From Pseudomonas sp. PIC25 (GTDB lineage Bacteria > Pseudomonadota > Gammaproteobacteria > Pseudomonadales > Pseudomonadaceae), in NCBI RefSeq assembly GCF_002286785.1, contig NZ_MUJY01000123.1:1-64000 (forward strand): DNA of 64,000 nt, in the 5' to 3' direction. The position numbers were made by a program, and so were the translations under genes. The notes beneath the pieces are model-generated. The model searched no databases, was not told the DNA's origin, and saw only the letters and a program-made list of their open reading frames with translations. This document shows positions 28,733-37,490 of this stretch, in pieces (positions within the stretch are counted from its first letter, which is position 1; every line of letters starts with the position of its first letter).

Positions 28733-28748
28733 TCACCCTCACGGGTGA
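28733..28748. promoter_or_regulatory. Palindrome TCACCC-N4-GGGTGA upstream of the LuxR-type regulator
   Basis: Same 6-bp arms and 4-base spacer (TCAC) as at 25403-25418. It is centred about 64 bases before the regulator's start codon, which suggests autoregulation together with control of the DUF1302-DUF1329 genes. Confidence 0.55.
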
Positions 28749-28804
28749 GGGGGCTAGTCTCGATTCGCTACGGTTCGCCCATAACAACAATCGAGAGAAC
28801 CGCC

Positions 28805-31366
28805 ATGCCCCAGGCTCGCTCCGCAAACGGCATCGCTCCGCTCGTGCTCAGTGTTCCGCGGCTACCACCTGCCCATCAGCCCCGCCCGCGCCTGATCGGG
28901 CGACTCCGGGATGAGGATTGCCGGCTGCGCCTGCTGTGCGCGCCGGCGGGCTTCGGCAAGAGCGTACTGATCGGCGAATTTCTTCGGGAACGTCCGGCCC
29001 ATGAGCAGATCATCTGGCTCGGTCTCGCCGGCCAGCCCCTCAGTACCGAACAACTGCTGCTGCGCGTCGTCACGGCGCTGAGCGAACAGATTCCCGCCCT
29101 GCCTCCCGGGCAGGCCCTGCTCCAACTGTTCAGCCAGCGCGACCAGCCGATCTGGCTGGTACTCGACGACTACCCCGCCCACCCGAGCCCCGAACTCGAC
29201 GCCTGCATCGATCTGCTCCTGAGTCAGCCCCTGGATGGGTTGCACCTGCTGGTCAGCACGCGCCAACGCCCGGACTGGAACCTGCCGCGCCTGCTGCTCG
29301 CTGGCGAACTGCTGGAGCTGGACAGCGCCGACCTGGCATTCGACCGCGACGAACTGGAACGGCTGATCCAACACCTGGCCCCGCATACCGCCCCGGAACA
29401 GCGCGACCAGCTCTGGACGGAAACCGCCGGCTGGTGCGCCGGTGTACGCCTGTTACTGTCCCAGCACGGCTCCCAGGCTGGCGTGGGCACGCATGGCAGT
29501 GGCCATTGGCTGCGTGACTATCTGGAGCACGAGCTGCTGCAACGCCTGGGCCCGGATGAACGGGAATGCCTCTATGCCCTGGCTCACCTGCCGAAAGTTT
29601 CCATCGAACTTTGCCAGCAACTCTGGGAAGAAGGCGAAGGCGCCCGGCTGTTCGAACAACTGCTGCGGCGCCATGCATTCTTTCAGTCGCTGGACGAGCA
29701 GGGGCACTGGTACCGCCTGCTACCCGCGGTGGCCCAGGTCCTGCGTGATCGCCTCACGCCTGCCGCCGCGACTCAGCTGCACCTGCGGGCGTGCCGGTTG
29801 TTCGTCTCCGCCGGGTTGGTCGAGGAAGCGGTCGAACAGGCCCTGTGCGCCGGCCAGCCCGAAGTGGCGGCGGCCTATCTGGAACGCCTCAGCCAGGAAT
29901 GGCTGGCCGGCGAGCAACACCTCGCCCATCTGCTCGCCTGGCGCGAGCGGTTGCCGACCGAACTGCTGGAAAGCACGCCGCGCCTGCTCAGCCTGAATGC
30001 CTGGGCGCTGCTGTTGAGCTGGCGGCTGGAAGAGGCCGACCCATGCATCGCCAAACTGGCGCGCTTCCTGCCGCAGCCGGACGCTCGCCGTAACCACAAG
30101 CTGCTGGCCAACTGGCAAGCATTGCGAGGCTGTCTGTTGGCGCTGCGCGGCGATCCCGGCGATGCTGCCCGCCAGCATTGCCAGGCGGCACTCACGGCAT
30201 TGCCGGATGAAGAGTGGATGCCCAAGCTGCTCTGCTACTCGGCACTCGCCCACATCAGCATGGCCGGGAACGAGCCGGACAATGCCGTCGATATCCTGCG
30301 CGTCGCACTGGAACTGGCGCGACGCCAGGGCAGCCTGTTGTTCGAGACCCTGCTCAACCTGGATCGCCTTCGCCTGCTGCTGCTGCGGGGCGAGCTATCG
30401 CGTGCGCATCACCTGCTGCAACAGAGCTTCGCCCTGCTCGGTCGCCGCCAGACCGAAGACTCCATGCTGCTCGGCCGCCTGCATCTGCTGGAAGCCGAAC
30501 TGCATCTGCTGCAAGGACGGCCCGAGGACGCCGAGCCCCCTCTGCGAACCGGCCTGCGCCAGGCCATCGACTGCGCCGATCCTTTCGCCCTGCACGGCTA
30601 CCTCACGCTGGCCGAGCTCTGCTCGCAACGCGGCGATTTCGACGACGCCTTCCTCCATCTGCGCGAAGCTGAACGGCAGATGCATTGCGGCCAGGTCTGG
30701 CGTTACTGCTACCGCGGCGCACAACTGGTACAGAGCATGCGCGTGCTGGCCCGCCAGGGGCGCTGGGAACGCATCGGTCCGATCGCCGAGCGCATCCAGC
30801 GCTACTTCGACGAACCGAACCCCTGGCTGGCGCCGCCGGACTATCCCGCGCTGTCATTGAACAGCCAACTGCTGCATGCGCGCAGCCTGCATGCGGAAGG
30901 CCGCCTGGAAGAGGCCGAACGGCAGCTCCTGGCCGTGCTGGAAAAAAGCCGGCAGCGGCACTTCAACCTGCTGGCCTGCGACACGCAACTCGCCCTGGCC
31001 GATGTCTCGCGCAGCCTGCATCGTGAAACGGCAGCGACACTCGAGCAGCAGGCGCGTGAAGAAGCGCTCGAACATGGCTGGTACGGGTTGCTCTCGGGGG
31101 TGGCCGCCATTACGGAGGACCCGATTGCACGACACGCCGCACCCGATCTGTCGGCAGCGCCCCCCGCCAGCACGCTGCTCAGTCAACGTGAACAGGCCGT
31201 GCTGCAACTCCTGGCCGAAGGCTTTTCCAACCAGGAAATCGGCAACTACCTGTTCATTTCCGTGAATACCGTGAAAACCCATACCAAGAAGATCAACAGC
31301 AAGCTCGGCGTGAAGCGCCGGACCCAGGCGATCATGCGAGCCAAGGCCCTGGGCTTGCTCAGATGA
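28805..31366 (+). CDS. MalT-like STAND ATPase/LuxR transcriptional regulator
   Basis: Large regulator of 853 residues. The N-terminal nucleotide-binding domain has Walker A APAGFGKS (46-53) and a sensor stretch LVLDDYPAHPSPELD. A middle alpha-helical TPR-like region (about 330-760) is of the MalT type. The C-terminal LuxR helix-turn-helix is LSQREQAVLQLLAEGFSNQEIGNYL...VNTVKTHTKKINSKLGV. The ATG at 28805 has a GAGAG site; a GTG at 28745 falls inside the palindrome and is less likely. It follows the DUF1302-DUF1329 genes by 130 bases and is their probable ATP- and ligand-gated activator. Confidence 0.88.
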   Translation: MPQARSANGIAPLVLSVPRLPPAHQPRPRLIGRLRDEDCRLRLLCAPAGFGKSVLIGEFLRERPAHEQIIWLGLAGQPLSTEQLLLRVVTALSEQIPALPPGQALLQLFSQRDQPIWLVLDDYPAHPSPELDACIDLLLSQPLDGLHLLVSTRQRPDWNLPRLLLAGELLELDSADLAFDRDELERLIQHLAPHTAPEQRDQLWTETAGWCAGVRLLLSQHGSQAGVGTHGSGHWLRDYLEHELLQRLGPDERECLYALAHLPKVSIELCQQLWEEGEGARLFEQLLRRHAFFQSLDEQGHWYRLLPAVAQVLRDRLTPAAATQLHLRACRLFVSAGLVEEAVEQALCAGQPEVAAAYLERLSQEWLAGEQHLAHLLAWRERLPTELLESTPRLLSLNAWALLLSWRLEEADPCIAKLARFLPQPDARRNHKLLANWQALRGCLLALRGDPGDAARQHCQAALTALPDEEWMPKLLCYSALAHISMAGNEPDNAVDILRVALELARRQGSLLFETLLNLDRLRLLLLRGELSRAHHLLQQSFALLGRRQTEDSMLLGRLHLLEAELHLLQGRPEDAEPPLRTGLRQAIDCADPFALHGYLTLAELCSQRGDFDDAFLHLREAERQMHCGQVWRYCYRGAQLVQSMRVLARQGRWERIGPIAERIQRYFDEPNPWLAPPDYPALSLNSQLLHARSLHAEGRLEEAERQLLAVLEKSRQRHFNLLACDTQLALADVSRSLHRETAATLEQQAREEALEHGWYGLLSGVAAITEDPIARHAAPDLSAAPPASTLLSQREQAVLQLLAEGFSNQEIGNYLFISVNTVKTHTKKINSKLGVKRRTQAIMRAKALGLLR

Positions 31367-31832
31367 ACGGGCAACCGCTACGATGCTGACCCCGTAGTCA
31401 ATAACTAGATCAGCTACAGCTTTACCTCGTTCAGCGTCAGCGCGATATCCCTTTGCGCCATTTCCAGACGCAGAGAGGTTCCTTTTGCCAGCATCCATGC
31501 CGTCCCAAAGAGGGAAATACTGTGATGGCGTCTCATTCATGCAAAGGATGTGACGCCCGTAATTAAACCTCTGCGAAGTCCCGTGGTCCCAGTCCGGGCG
31601 CCGTTTGGCTGAGTTTCCTAGAATGGCTGGTCAGTTGATGACTTGTAGTTATTCCGTAGTTGTACTTCAGAACTTCTTGAAGGCCTTGCGGTTCGACTGC
31701 AAAATGCCCCGCCCCTCGCCGACCTGAGCGTTGCCGCGCGGGATCCTCTGCCGATCAGCAGTCCCCAGGTCACCATCCGTAGTGCCCTGGTTACCTCGAA
31801 AAAACGATAAAGATCACGCAGGAGAATACGAA
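31367..31832. other. 466-base low-information gap before pntAA
   Basis: Intergenic region with lower GC than its flanks (around 31550-31700) and no convincing full gene. It contains a possible 40-codon minus-strand frame (31414-31536). The pntAA promoter should lie in its right part. It looks like a junction with degraded sequence. Confidence 0.4.
31414..31536 (-). CDS. Possible 40-residue ORF or gene remnant
   Basis: Frame from ATG at 31536 to TAG at 31414. The C-terminal half is an amphipathic, leucine-rich helix (LRLEMAQRDIALTLNEVKL) that looks protein-like, whereas the N-terminal part (MRRHHSISLF) does not. No ribosome site is seen. It may be the tail of a lost gene. I do not recognise a family. 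Confidence 0.2.
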   Translation of the reverse strand: MRRHHSISLFGTAWMLAKGTSLRLEMAQRDIALTLNEVKL

Positions 31833-32954
31833 GTGCACATCGGTGTTCCTCTCGAAACACACGTCGGCGAGACGCGGGTGGCCGCGACTCCGGAAACGGT
31901 GAAGAAACTGATTGGCCAAGGCCATCGGGTCACCGTGCAAAGCGGCGCCGGCCTTGCTGCCAGCCTGCCGGATGCGGCCTATCAGGCCATTGGCGCGGAA
32001 ATCGGTAGCGACGCCGACGCCCTCGGCGCCGATCTGGTGCTGAAGGTGGTCGCCCCTTCCGAGACCGAGCTGGCGCAGATGAAGCCCGGCGCGGTACTGC
32101 TCGGCATGCTCAACCCCTTCGATAATGACAACATCGCCCGGATGGCCCAGCGCGGCATCATCGCCTTCGCCCTCGAGGCCGCGCCGCGCACCTCGCGCGC
32201 GCAGAGCCTGGACGTACTGTCGTCCCAGGCCAACATCGCCGGCTACAAGGCCGTGATGCTGGCGGCCAACCACTATCCGCGCTTCATGCCGATGCTGATG
32301 ACCGCCGCCGGCACCGTGAAGGCCGCCCGCGTGCTGATCCTCGGCGCCGGTGTGGCCGGCCTGCAGGCCATCGCCACGGCCAAGCGCCTGGGCGCGGTGA
32401 TCGAGGCTTCGGACGTGCGCCCGGCGGTGAAGGAGCAGATCGAGTCCCTCGGCGCCAAGTTCGTCGACGTGCCGTTCGAGACCGACGAGGAGCGCGAGTG
32501 CGCCCAGGGCGTCGGCGGCTATGCCCGGCCGATGCCCGCCTCGTGGATGGAGCGCCAGGCCAAGGCGGTGCACGAACGCGCCAAGCAGTCCGACATCGTC
32601 ATCACCACCGCGCTGATTCCCGGCCGCAAGGCACCGACCCTGCTGCACGAAGCCACCGTGCAGGAGATGAAGCCCGGTTCGGTGGTCATCGACCTCGCTG
32701 CCGCCCAGGGCGGCAACTGTCCGTTGACCGAAGCCGACAAGGTGGTGGTCAAGCACGGCGTGACCCTCGTCGGCCACACCAACCTGGCCGCGCTGGTACC
32801 GGCGGATGCCTCCGCCCTCTACGCACGCAACCTGCTGGACTTCCTCAAGCTGGTCATCGACAAGGAAGGCCAGTTCCACCTCAACCTGGAAGACGACATC
32901 GTCGCCGCGTGCCTGATGTGCCGCGACGGCCAGGTCGTCCGCAAGAACGGCTAA
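31833..32954 (+). CDS. pntAA: NAD(P) transhydrogenase subunit alpha part 1 (PntAA)
   Basis: Soluble NAD(H)-binding domain I of the proton-translocating transhydrogenase, 373 residues. The Rossmann motif [28 protein letters not shown] is near residues 170-197, and [18 protein letters not shown] follows. The start is a GTG at 31833 ([10 protein letters not shown]) with an AGGAG site 8 bases upstream; the ATG-initiated longer frame at 31731 lacks family resemblance. The membrane part is a separate gene, the three-gene layout usual in Pseudomonas. It makes NADPH at the expense of the proton gradient. Confidence 0.95.
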   Translation: MHIGVPLETHVGETRVAATPETVKKLIGQGHRVTVQSGAGLAASLPDAAYQAIGAEIGSDADALGADLVLKVVAPSETELAQMKPGAVLLGMLNPFDNDNIARMAQRGIIAFALEAAPRTSRAQSLDVLSSQANIAGYKAVMLAANHYPRFMPMLMTAAGTVKAARVLILGAGVAGLQAIATAKRLGAVIEASDVRPAVKEQIESLGAKFVDVPFETDEERECAQGVGGYARPMPASWMERQAKAVHERAKQSDIVITTALIPGRKAPTLLHEATVQEMKPGSVVIDLAAAQGGNCPLTEADKVVVKHGVTLVGHTNLAALVPADASALYARNLLDFLKLVIDKEGQFHLNLEDDIVAACLMCRDGQVVRKNG

Positions 32955-32964
32955 GGGGCGCGAC

Positions 32965-33279
32965 ATGGACCTGATTTCCGACGGTATCTACAACCTGATC
33001 ATCTTCGTGCTGGCCATCTATGTCGGCTACCACGTGGTATGGAACGTCACCCCCGCGCTGCACACCCCGCTGATGGCCGTGACCAACGCCATCTCCGCCA
33101 TCGTGATCGTCGGCGCCATGCTGGCCGCCGCCCTCACCGTGACCCCGCTGGGCAAAGTCATGGGCACCCTGGCCGTGGCCTTGGCTGCAGTCAACGTCTT
33201 CGGTGGCTTCCTGGTCACCCGACGCATGCTGGAAATGTTCAAGAAGAAAGCGCCGAAGGCGCCGGCGGAGAAGCACTGA
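32965..33279 (+). CDS. pntAB: NAD(P) transhydrogenase subunit alpha part 2 (PntAB)
   Basis: Membrane segment of the alpha subunit, 104 residues with three to four transmembrane helices ([52 protein letters not shown]) and a lysine-rich tail. It starts 10 bases after pntAA and ends 2 bases before pntB. Confidence 0.93.
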   Translation: MDLISDGIYNLIIFVLAIYVGYHVVWNVTPALHTPLMAVTNAISAIVIVGAMLAAALTVTPLGKVMGTLAVALAAVNVFGGFLVTRRMLEMFKKKAPKAPAEKH

Positions 33280-33281
33280 CC

Positions 33282-34721
33282 ATGAGCATGAACCTGATCA
33301 CTGTTCTCTACCTCGTCGCCTCGGTGTGCTTCATCCAGGCGCTGAAAGGCCTGTCGCACCCGACCAGTTCGCGGCGCGGCAATGTCTTCGGCATGATCGG
33401 CATGGCCATCGCCGTGCTCACCACCATCGGCCTGATCTTCAAGCTGGGCGCCGAGATCGCCACCACCGGCATCGGCTTCGTCATCGTTGGCCTGCTGATT
33501 GGCGGCACTGCCGGTTCGATCATGGCCAAGCGCGTCGAGATGACCAAGATGCCGGAATTGGTCGCCTTCATGCACAGCATGATCGGCCTGGCCGCGGTGT
33601 TCATCGCCATCGCCGCGGTGGTCGAGCCGCAGTCGCTGGGCATCGTGTCCGACATGACCACACCGATCCCAGCCGGCAACCGCCTGGAACTGTTCCTCGG
33701 CGCGGCCATCGGCGCCATCACCTTCTCCGGCTCGGTGATCGCCTTCGGCAAGCTGTCCGGAAAGTACAAGTTCCGCCTGTTCCAGGGCGCCCCGGTGGTC
33801 TTCAAGGGGCAGCATCTGGTCAACCTGGCGGTTGGCCTGGCCATCGTCGGCCTCGGCCTGGTCTACACCTTCACTGGTAACGTCAGCGCCTTCGCCCTGT
33901 TGGTGGCACTGGCCTTCGTCATCGGCGTGCTGATCATCATCCCGATCGGCGGTGCCGACATGCCGGTGGTGGTATCGATGCTGAACAGCTATTCGGGATG
34001 GGCGGCGGCCGGCATCGGCTTCTCGCTGAACAACTCGATGCTGATCATCGCCGGCTCGCTGGTCGGCTCCTCGGGCGCGATCCTCTCCTACATCATGTGC
34101 AAGGCGATGAACCGTTCGTTCTTCAACGTCATCCTTGGCGGCTTCGGTGCCGACGCGGATGCCGGCGCCGCAACGGGTGGCAGCAAGGAACAGCGCCCGG
34201 TGAAGTCCGGCTCCGCCGACGACGCGGCCTTCCTGCTGACCAACGCCGACACCGTGATCATCGTTCCCGGCTACGGCCTGGCGGTGGCCCGCGCGCAGCA
34301 TGCCCTGATGGAACTCTCGGAAAAACTCACCCACCGCGGGGTGACCGTGAAGTACGCCATCCACCCGGTTGCCGGACGGATGCCGGGCCACATGAACGTC
34401 CTTCTCGCCGAGGCCGAAGTGCCCTACGAGCAGGTATTCGAGATGGAAGACATCAACTCCGAGTTCGGCCAGGCCGACGTGGTGCTGGTGCTCGGCGCCA
34501 ACGACGTGGTCAACCCGGCAGCCAAGAACGATCCGAAGTCGCCCATCGCCGGCATGCCGATCCTCGAGGCCTACAAGGCCAAGACCGTGATCGTCAACAA
34601 GCGCTCCATGGCCAGCGGCTACGCCGGTCTGGACAACGAGCTGTTCTACCTGGATAAGACCATGATGGTCTTCGGCGACGCCAAGAAAGTCATCGAGGAT
34701 ATGGTCAAGGCCGTGGAATAA
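33282..34721 (+). CDS. pntB: NAD(P) transhydrogenase subunit beta (PntB)
   Basis: Inner-membrane proton channel plus NADP(H)-binding domain III, 479 residues. About eight transmembrane helices precede the NADP domain, which has VIIVPGYGLAVARAQHALMEL, HPVAGRMPGHMNVLLAEA and LGANDVVNPAAKNDP. The start MSMNLITV at 33282 follows the pntAB stop by 2 bases; the frame continues upstream inside pntAB only as a shadow. A strong terminator follows. Confidence 0.95.
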   Translation: MSMNLITVLYLVASVCFIQALKGLSHPTSSRRGNVFGMIGMAIAVLTTIGLIFKLGAEIATTGIGFVIVGLLIGGTAGSIMAKRVEMTKMPELVAFMHSMIGLAAVFIAIAAVVEPQSLGIVSDMTTPIPAGNRLELFLGAAIGAITFSGSVIAFGKLSGKYKFRLFQGAPVVFKGQHLVNLAVGLAIVGLGLVYTFTGNVSAFALLVALAFVIGVLIIIPIGGADMPVVVSMLNSYSGWAAAGIGFSLNNSMLIIAGSLVGSSGAILSYIMCKAMNRSFFNVILGGFGADADAGAATGGSKEQRPVKSGSADDAAFLLTNADTVIIVPGYGLAVARAQHALMELSEKLTHRGVTVKYAIHPVAGRMPGHMNVLLAEAEVPYEQVFEMEDINSEFGQADVVLVLGANDVVNPAAKNDPKSPIAGMPILEAYKAKTVIVNKRSMASGYAGLDNELFYLDKTMMVFGDAKKVIEDMVKAVE

Positions 34722-34741
34722 GCACGTGGTTGCATGGCGCT

Positions 34742-34773
34742 AGAGAAAACCCGGCTCAGGCCGGGTTTTCTCT
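34742..34773. terminator. Strong bidirectional terminator after pntB
   Basis: Perfect 14-bp stem (AGAGAAAACCCGGC / GCCGGGTTTTCTCT) with a TCAG loop, ending in a T-rich tail on the plus strand and with an A/T-rich flank on both. It separates pntB from the converging sulfatase and marks the left border of the glycan island. Confidence 0.9.
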
Positions 34774-34786
34774 TTTCCGGTGTCGC

Positions 34787-36676
34787 TCAGCGACACAACC
34801 GTTCAAGCATGTCGCCCAGGTTGAGCCCCTCCTGCTCGGGTAGCAGTTGCTTGTTGATTACGAGCGGCTGGCCCAGTGGCGCACCGAGAAACGGCTCTCT
34901 CCCATCGGCGCCCGCTCCGACATAAGTCGGGCTGGCCAAGTCCTTTGCCGTATCGGGTCGCCCCAGCACCTGGGCGCTATCCAATACAGGCCGGCCGTCC
35001 CAGTAGAGAAGTAGGCGGGTCGTGGCAGGGCCGGGAAAGGGGAAGGTGCTTGTCGCCTTAATATGGACACTGACCACCAGGCTGTCACAACGCCCGTGCG
35101 GCTGTATCGGCTCGCTGACCTGTACGACATCGCCATGACGAACTTCAAATCGGCCACCCGGAAGCAAGCGCACGCCCCATACACCGGGCTGATCCAGCAG
35201 GGTCTGTGCGGTGTCGGCCAAGCGTACGTCTCGCAACGAGAAGCCCATACTATATCCGCCGAATACCGGGGCTCGCTGGAAATCTCGCCCGGTCAGCTTT
35301 CCCGGCCGCCCTTGAGCAGCTGCCTCCCAGGTCAACGGAACGGGGCGGACCTGCCACTCCCACTCCCGAATAAGGGTACCGGCGTGAGACCTGTCGACCG
35401 CCTGAACTGTCCGCTTTTCGGGTTCTTGTCCGGTAATCGCCGGAGTGACAAGGCCACTACGCAGCTCTCCCAGTGGCTCCCGATAAAAGAACCGGCCCTC
35501 GTTCAGCAGATGAGCGGAATAGGTCATCCCCAAGACACCACCGCTGTCACCCGCCCAATAGAGAGCACTGAGGCCGGGCAAACTTCCTCCCTCCAGCAGA
35601 GGCCGTAGATCACGCCCCGCCAGACCAGCAGGTGGCTTGCCGCCCGCCAGGGATACCAGCGTCGGATACAGATCCATAAATACCGTCGGCTCCAGGATGT
35701 CCTTGTCCTCGTACTGCCCCGGCCAACGCAGCAGCAGCGGCGTGCGTACCCCTCCTTCGGTATAGGTCCCCTTCTTTCCGATCAGCGGATAGTTGTTATC
35801 CCGATCGATATTGGCACCACCATTGTCGCTGGCAAAAAGCACAATCGTATTCTGCGCCTGACCGCTTTCCTCGAGCGCCGCCAGCAAGCGCGCCACATTG
35901 TTGTCGAGCTCGCTGAGAATAGCGAAGTAGCGACCCTCCGGCGTATCCGGGAAATGCCGGCTGAAGACTGGATTCGGCTGGTAAGGCGTATGTGGCGAGA
36001 ACAACCAGAGGTTGATGAACCACGGGGCCTCGCCCGCACCTGCCTTTACCAGCTCGACGGCCTTGTCGGTGAGGATGTCGTCCAGATAGCCGTGGTGCTG
36101 AACCGGTGCTGCACCGTTGTCCTGCAGCCAGGGGTCGATGTGTGTCGGTTGCCGGCGCAGCAGGCGCCCATCGGGGCCCGGTCCCTGCAGCACAAAGTGA
36201 TTGAGCATGCCGAACCAGTAATCGAAGCCCTGATGGCCAGGCTGGATTTCGTCATATTCCAATGCTTCGCCGACATGCCATTTACCCACGTGCAAGGTTC
36301 GATAACCCAGCGCTTTCAGACTCTTGGGCAAGGTATCCAGATCTGGAGAAAGACCCAGCCCATCGGCCTGGAAGCCCAGGCTCACCGGATGACGCCCCGT
36401 GATCAGACTGGCCCGGCTGGGCGAGCAGGTGCTATCCGTGTAATGCCGGCGCAGCCGTACAGCACTTCGACTGAACGCATCCAGCACGGGCGTTGGCGCC
36501 TTGCCATCTCCCCAACTGGCGATATCGTTGTTGCCCAGATCATCGACCAGGATCAACAGAATATTCGGCCTCCTGTGCGCCTCGGCCGCATTGCCTGAGC
36601 AAGCCATACACAGCAGAATGCCGAGCAGTGCGAGGCGGAAACACACACCACGATCACAATAAAACGGATCTCTCAT
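34787..36676 (-). CDS. Secreted arylsulfatase-type sulfatase
   Basis: Type I sulfatase of 629 residues. An N-terminal export signal (LALLGILLCMACSGNAA) is followed by the sulfatase core with NILLILVDDLG (metal-binding aspartates) and the formylglycine site C84-S-P-S-R, with HVGKWHVG further on. The C-terminal 200 residues are an extra domain. Cys84 must be oxidised to formylglycine by an FGE/SumF-type enzyme, not found in this window. Only 19 bases separate its start from the divergent oxygenase gene. At the edge of a cluster with sulfotransferases and APS kinase it may trim or recycle sulfate from the glycan; scavenging of external sulfate esters is the alternative. Confidence 0.85.
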   Translation of the reverse strand: MRDPFYCDRGVCFRLALLGILLCMACSGNAAEAHRRPNILLILVDDLGNNDIASWGDGKAPTPVLDAFSRSAVRLRRHYTDSTCSPSRASLITGRHPVSLGFQADGLGLSPDLDTLPKSLKALGYRTLHVGKWHVGEALEYDEIQPGHQGFDYWFGMLNHFVLQGPGPDGRLLRRQPTHIDPWLQDNGAAPVQHHGYLDDILTDKAVELVKAGAGEAPWFINLWLFSPHTPYQPNPVFSRHFPDTPEGRYFAILSELDNNVARLLAALEESGQAQNTIVLFASDNGGANIDRDNNYPLIGKKGTYTEGGVRTPLLLRWPGQYEDKDILEPTVFMDLYPTLVSLAGGKPPAGLAGRDLRPLLEGGSLPGLSALYWAGDSGGVLGMTYSAHLLNEGRFFYREPLGELRSGLVTPAITGQEPEKRTVQAVDRSHAGTLIREWEWQVRPVPLTWEAAAQGRPGKLTGRDFQRAPVFGGYSMGFSLRDVRLADTAQTLLDQPGVWGVRLLPGGRFEVRHGDVVQVSEPIQPHGRCDSLVVSVHIKATSTFPFPGPATTRLLLYWDGRPVLDSAQVLGRPDTAKDLASPTYVGAGADGREPFLGAPLGQPLVINKQLLPEQEGLNLGDMLERLCR

Positions 36677-36695
36677 CTAGAAGGAACCCTGGCGA

Positions 36696-37490
36696 ATGAA
36701 TGGGGCGAACTTTCCGAAGCTATCAGGCAGCCAGGGCATGGAACCGGCCCCCTCTGGACTGTTGGTCGACTACGATGCATTGCGCGCAGCCGCCGTGGAA
36801 CTGGGCCAAATCTACCGGACCAATGAGCCCTTCCCTCATATCGTCATCGACGATTTCCTGCCGCAGCCGACCGTGCAACGTCTCTTGGCGGAATATCCTT
36901 ACGATCAGAGTCTCCCGGTATGGAATGACGCCACCCACCGGGACAAGACGAGTGGCGACTACGTGCAAAAGGACAAGCGCAACATCCGCGACAGCCTGCG
37001 CATGCCGCCGACCTACCGGCAACTGTTCTGGGAACTGAACTCTCATTATTTCCTTGATTTCCTTACCACTCTCAGTGGCATTTCCAATCTGATCCCTGAC
37101 CCCAACCTGCGCGGAGCAGGCATTCACCAGATAGGTACCGGCGGTTTCCTGAAGGTCCATGCGGACTTCACCATTCACCGTGAATTTGGCCTGGACCGCC
37201 GACTCAACTTCCTCCTTTACCTGAACCAGGACTGGCCGGAAGAATACGGCGGCCATCTCGAACTCTGGGACAAGGATATGAAAGGCCCGCCACAACGGGT
37301 CCTGCCGCTTCTCAACCGTTGCGTAATCTTCAGCACCACTGCCAATTCCTTCCATGGCCACCCTCGCCCACTGACCTGTCCCGAAAGCATCTATCGAAAA
37401 TCGATAGCCCTGTACTTCTACACCAATGGCCGCCCCGAAGGGGAAGCCGATCCGGTATTCGCCACGGACTGGCGCGACGTGCCCTACTGA
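36696..37490 (+). CDS. 2-oxoglutarate/Fe(II) oxygenase (prolyl-4-hydroxylase-like)
   Basis: Protein of 264 residues with the double-stranded beta-helix iron site: H-x-D in VHADFTIH, the distal histidine in SFHGHP, and the 2-oxoglutarate-binding arginine/lysine in YRKSIALYFY. The opening FPHIVIDDFLP is typical of oxygenases found in glycan and capsule clusters. It is alone on the plus strand between the sulfatase and the acyltransferase, and overlaps the latter's end by 7 bases. It probably hydroxylates a sugar, lipid or peptide of the surface polymer; the substrate is unknown. Confidence 0.82.
   Translation: MNGANFPKLSGSQGMEPAPSGLLVDYDALRAAAVELGQIYRTNEPFPHIVIDDFLPQPTVQRLLAEYPYDQSLPVWNDATHRDKTSGDYVQKDKRNIRDSLRMPPTYRQLFWELNSHYFLDFLTTLSGISNLIPDPNLRGAGIHQIGTGGFLKVHADFTIHREFGLDRRLNFLLYLNQDWPEEYGGHLELWDKDMKGPPQRVLPLLNRCVIFSTTANSFHGHPRPLTCPESIYRKSIALYFYTNGRPEGEADPVFATDWRDVPY

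Noticed and set aside
33027-34391. Long minus-strand frame opposite pntAB-pntB
   Set aside because: His/Asp/Gly-rich composition typical of antisense frames; the pnt genes are unmistakable on the plus strand.
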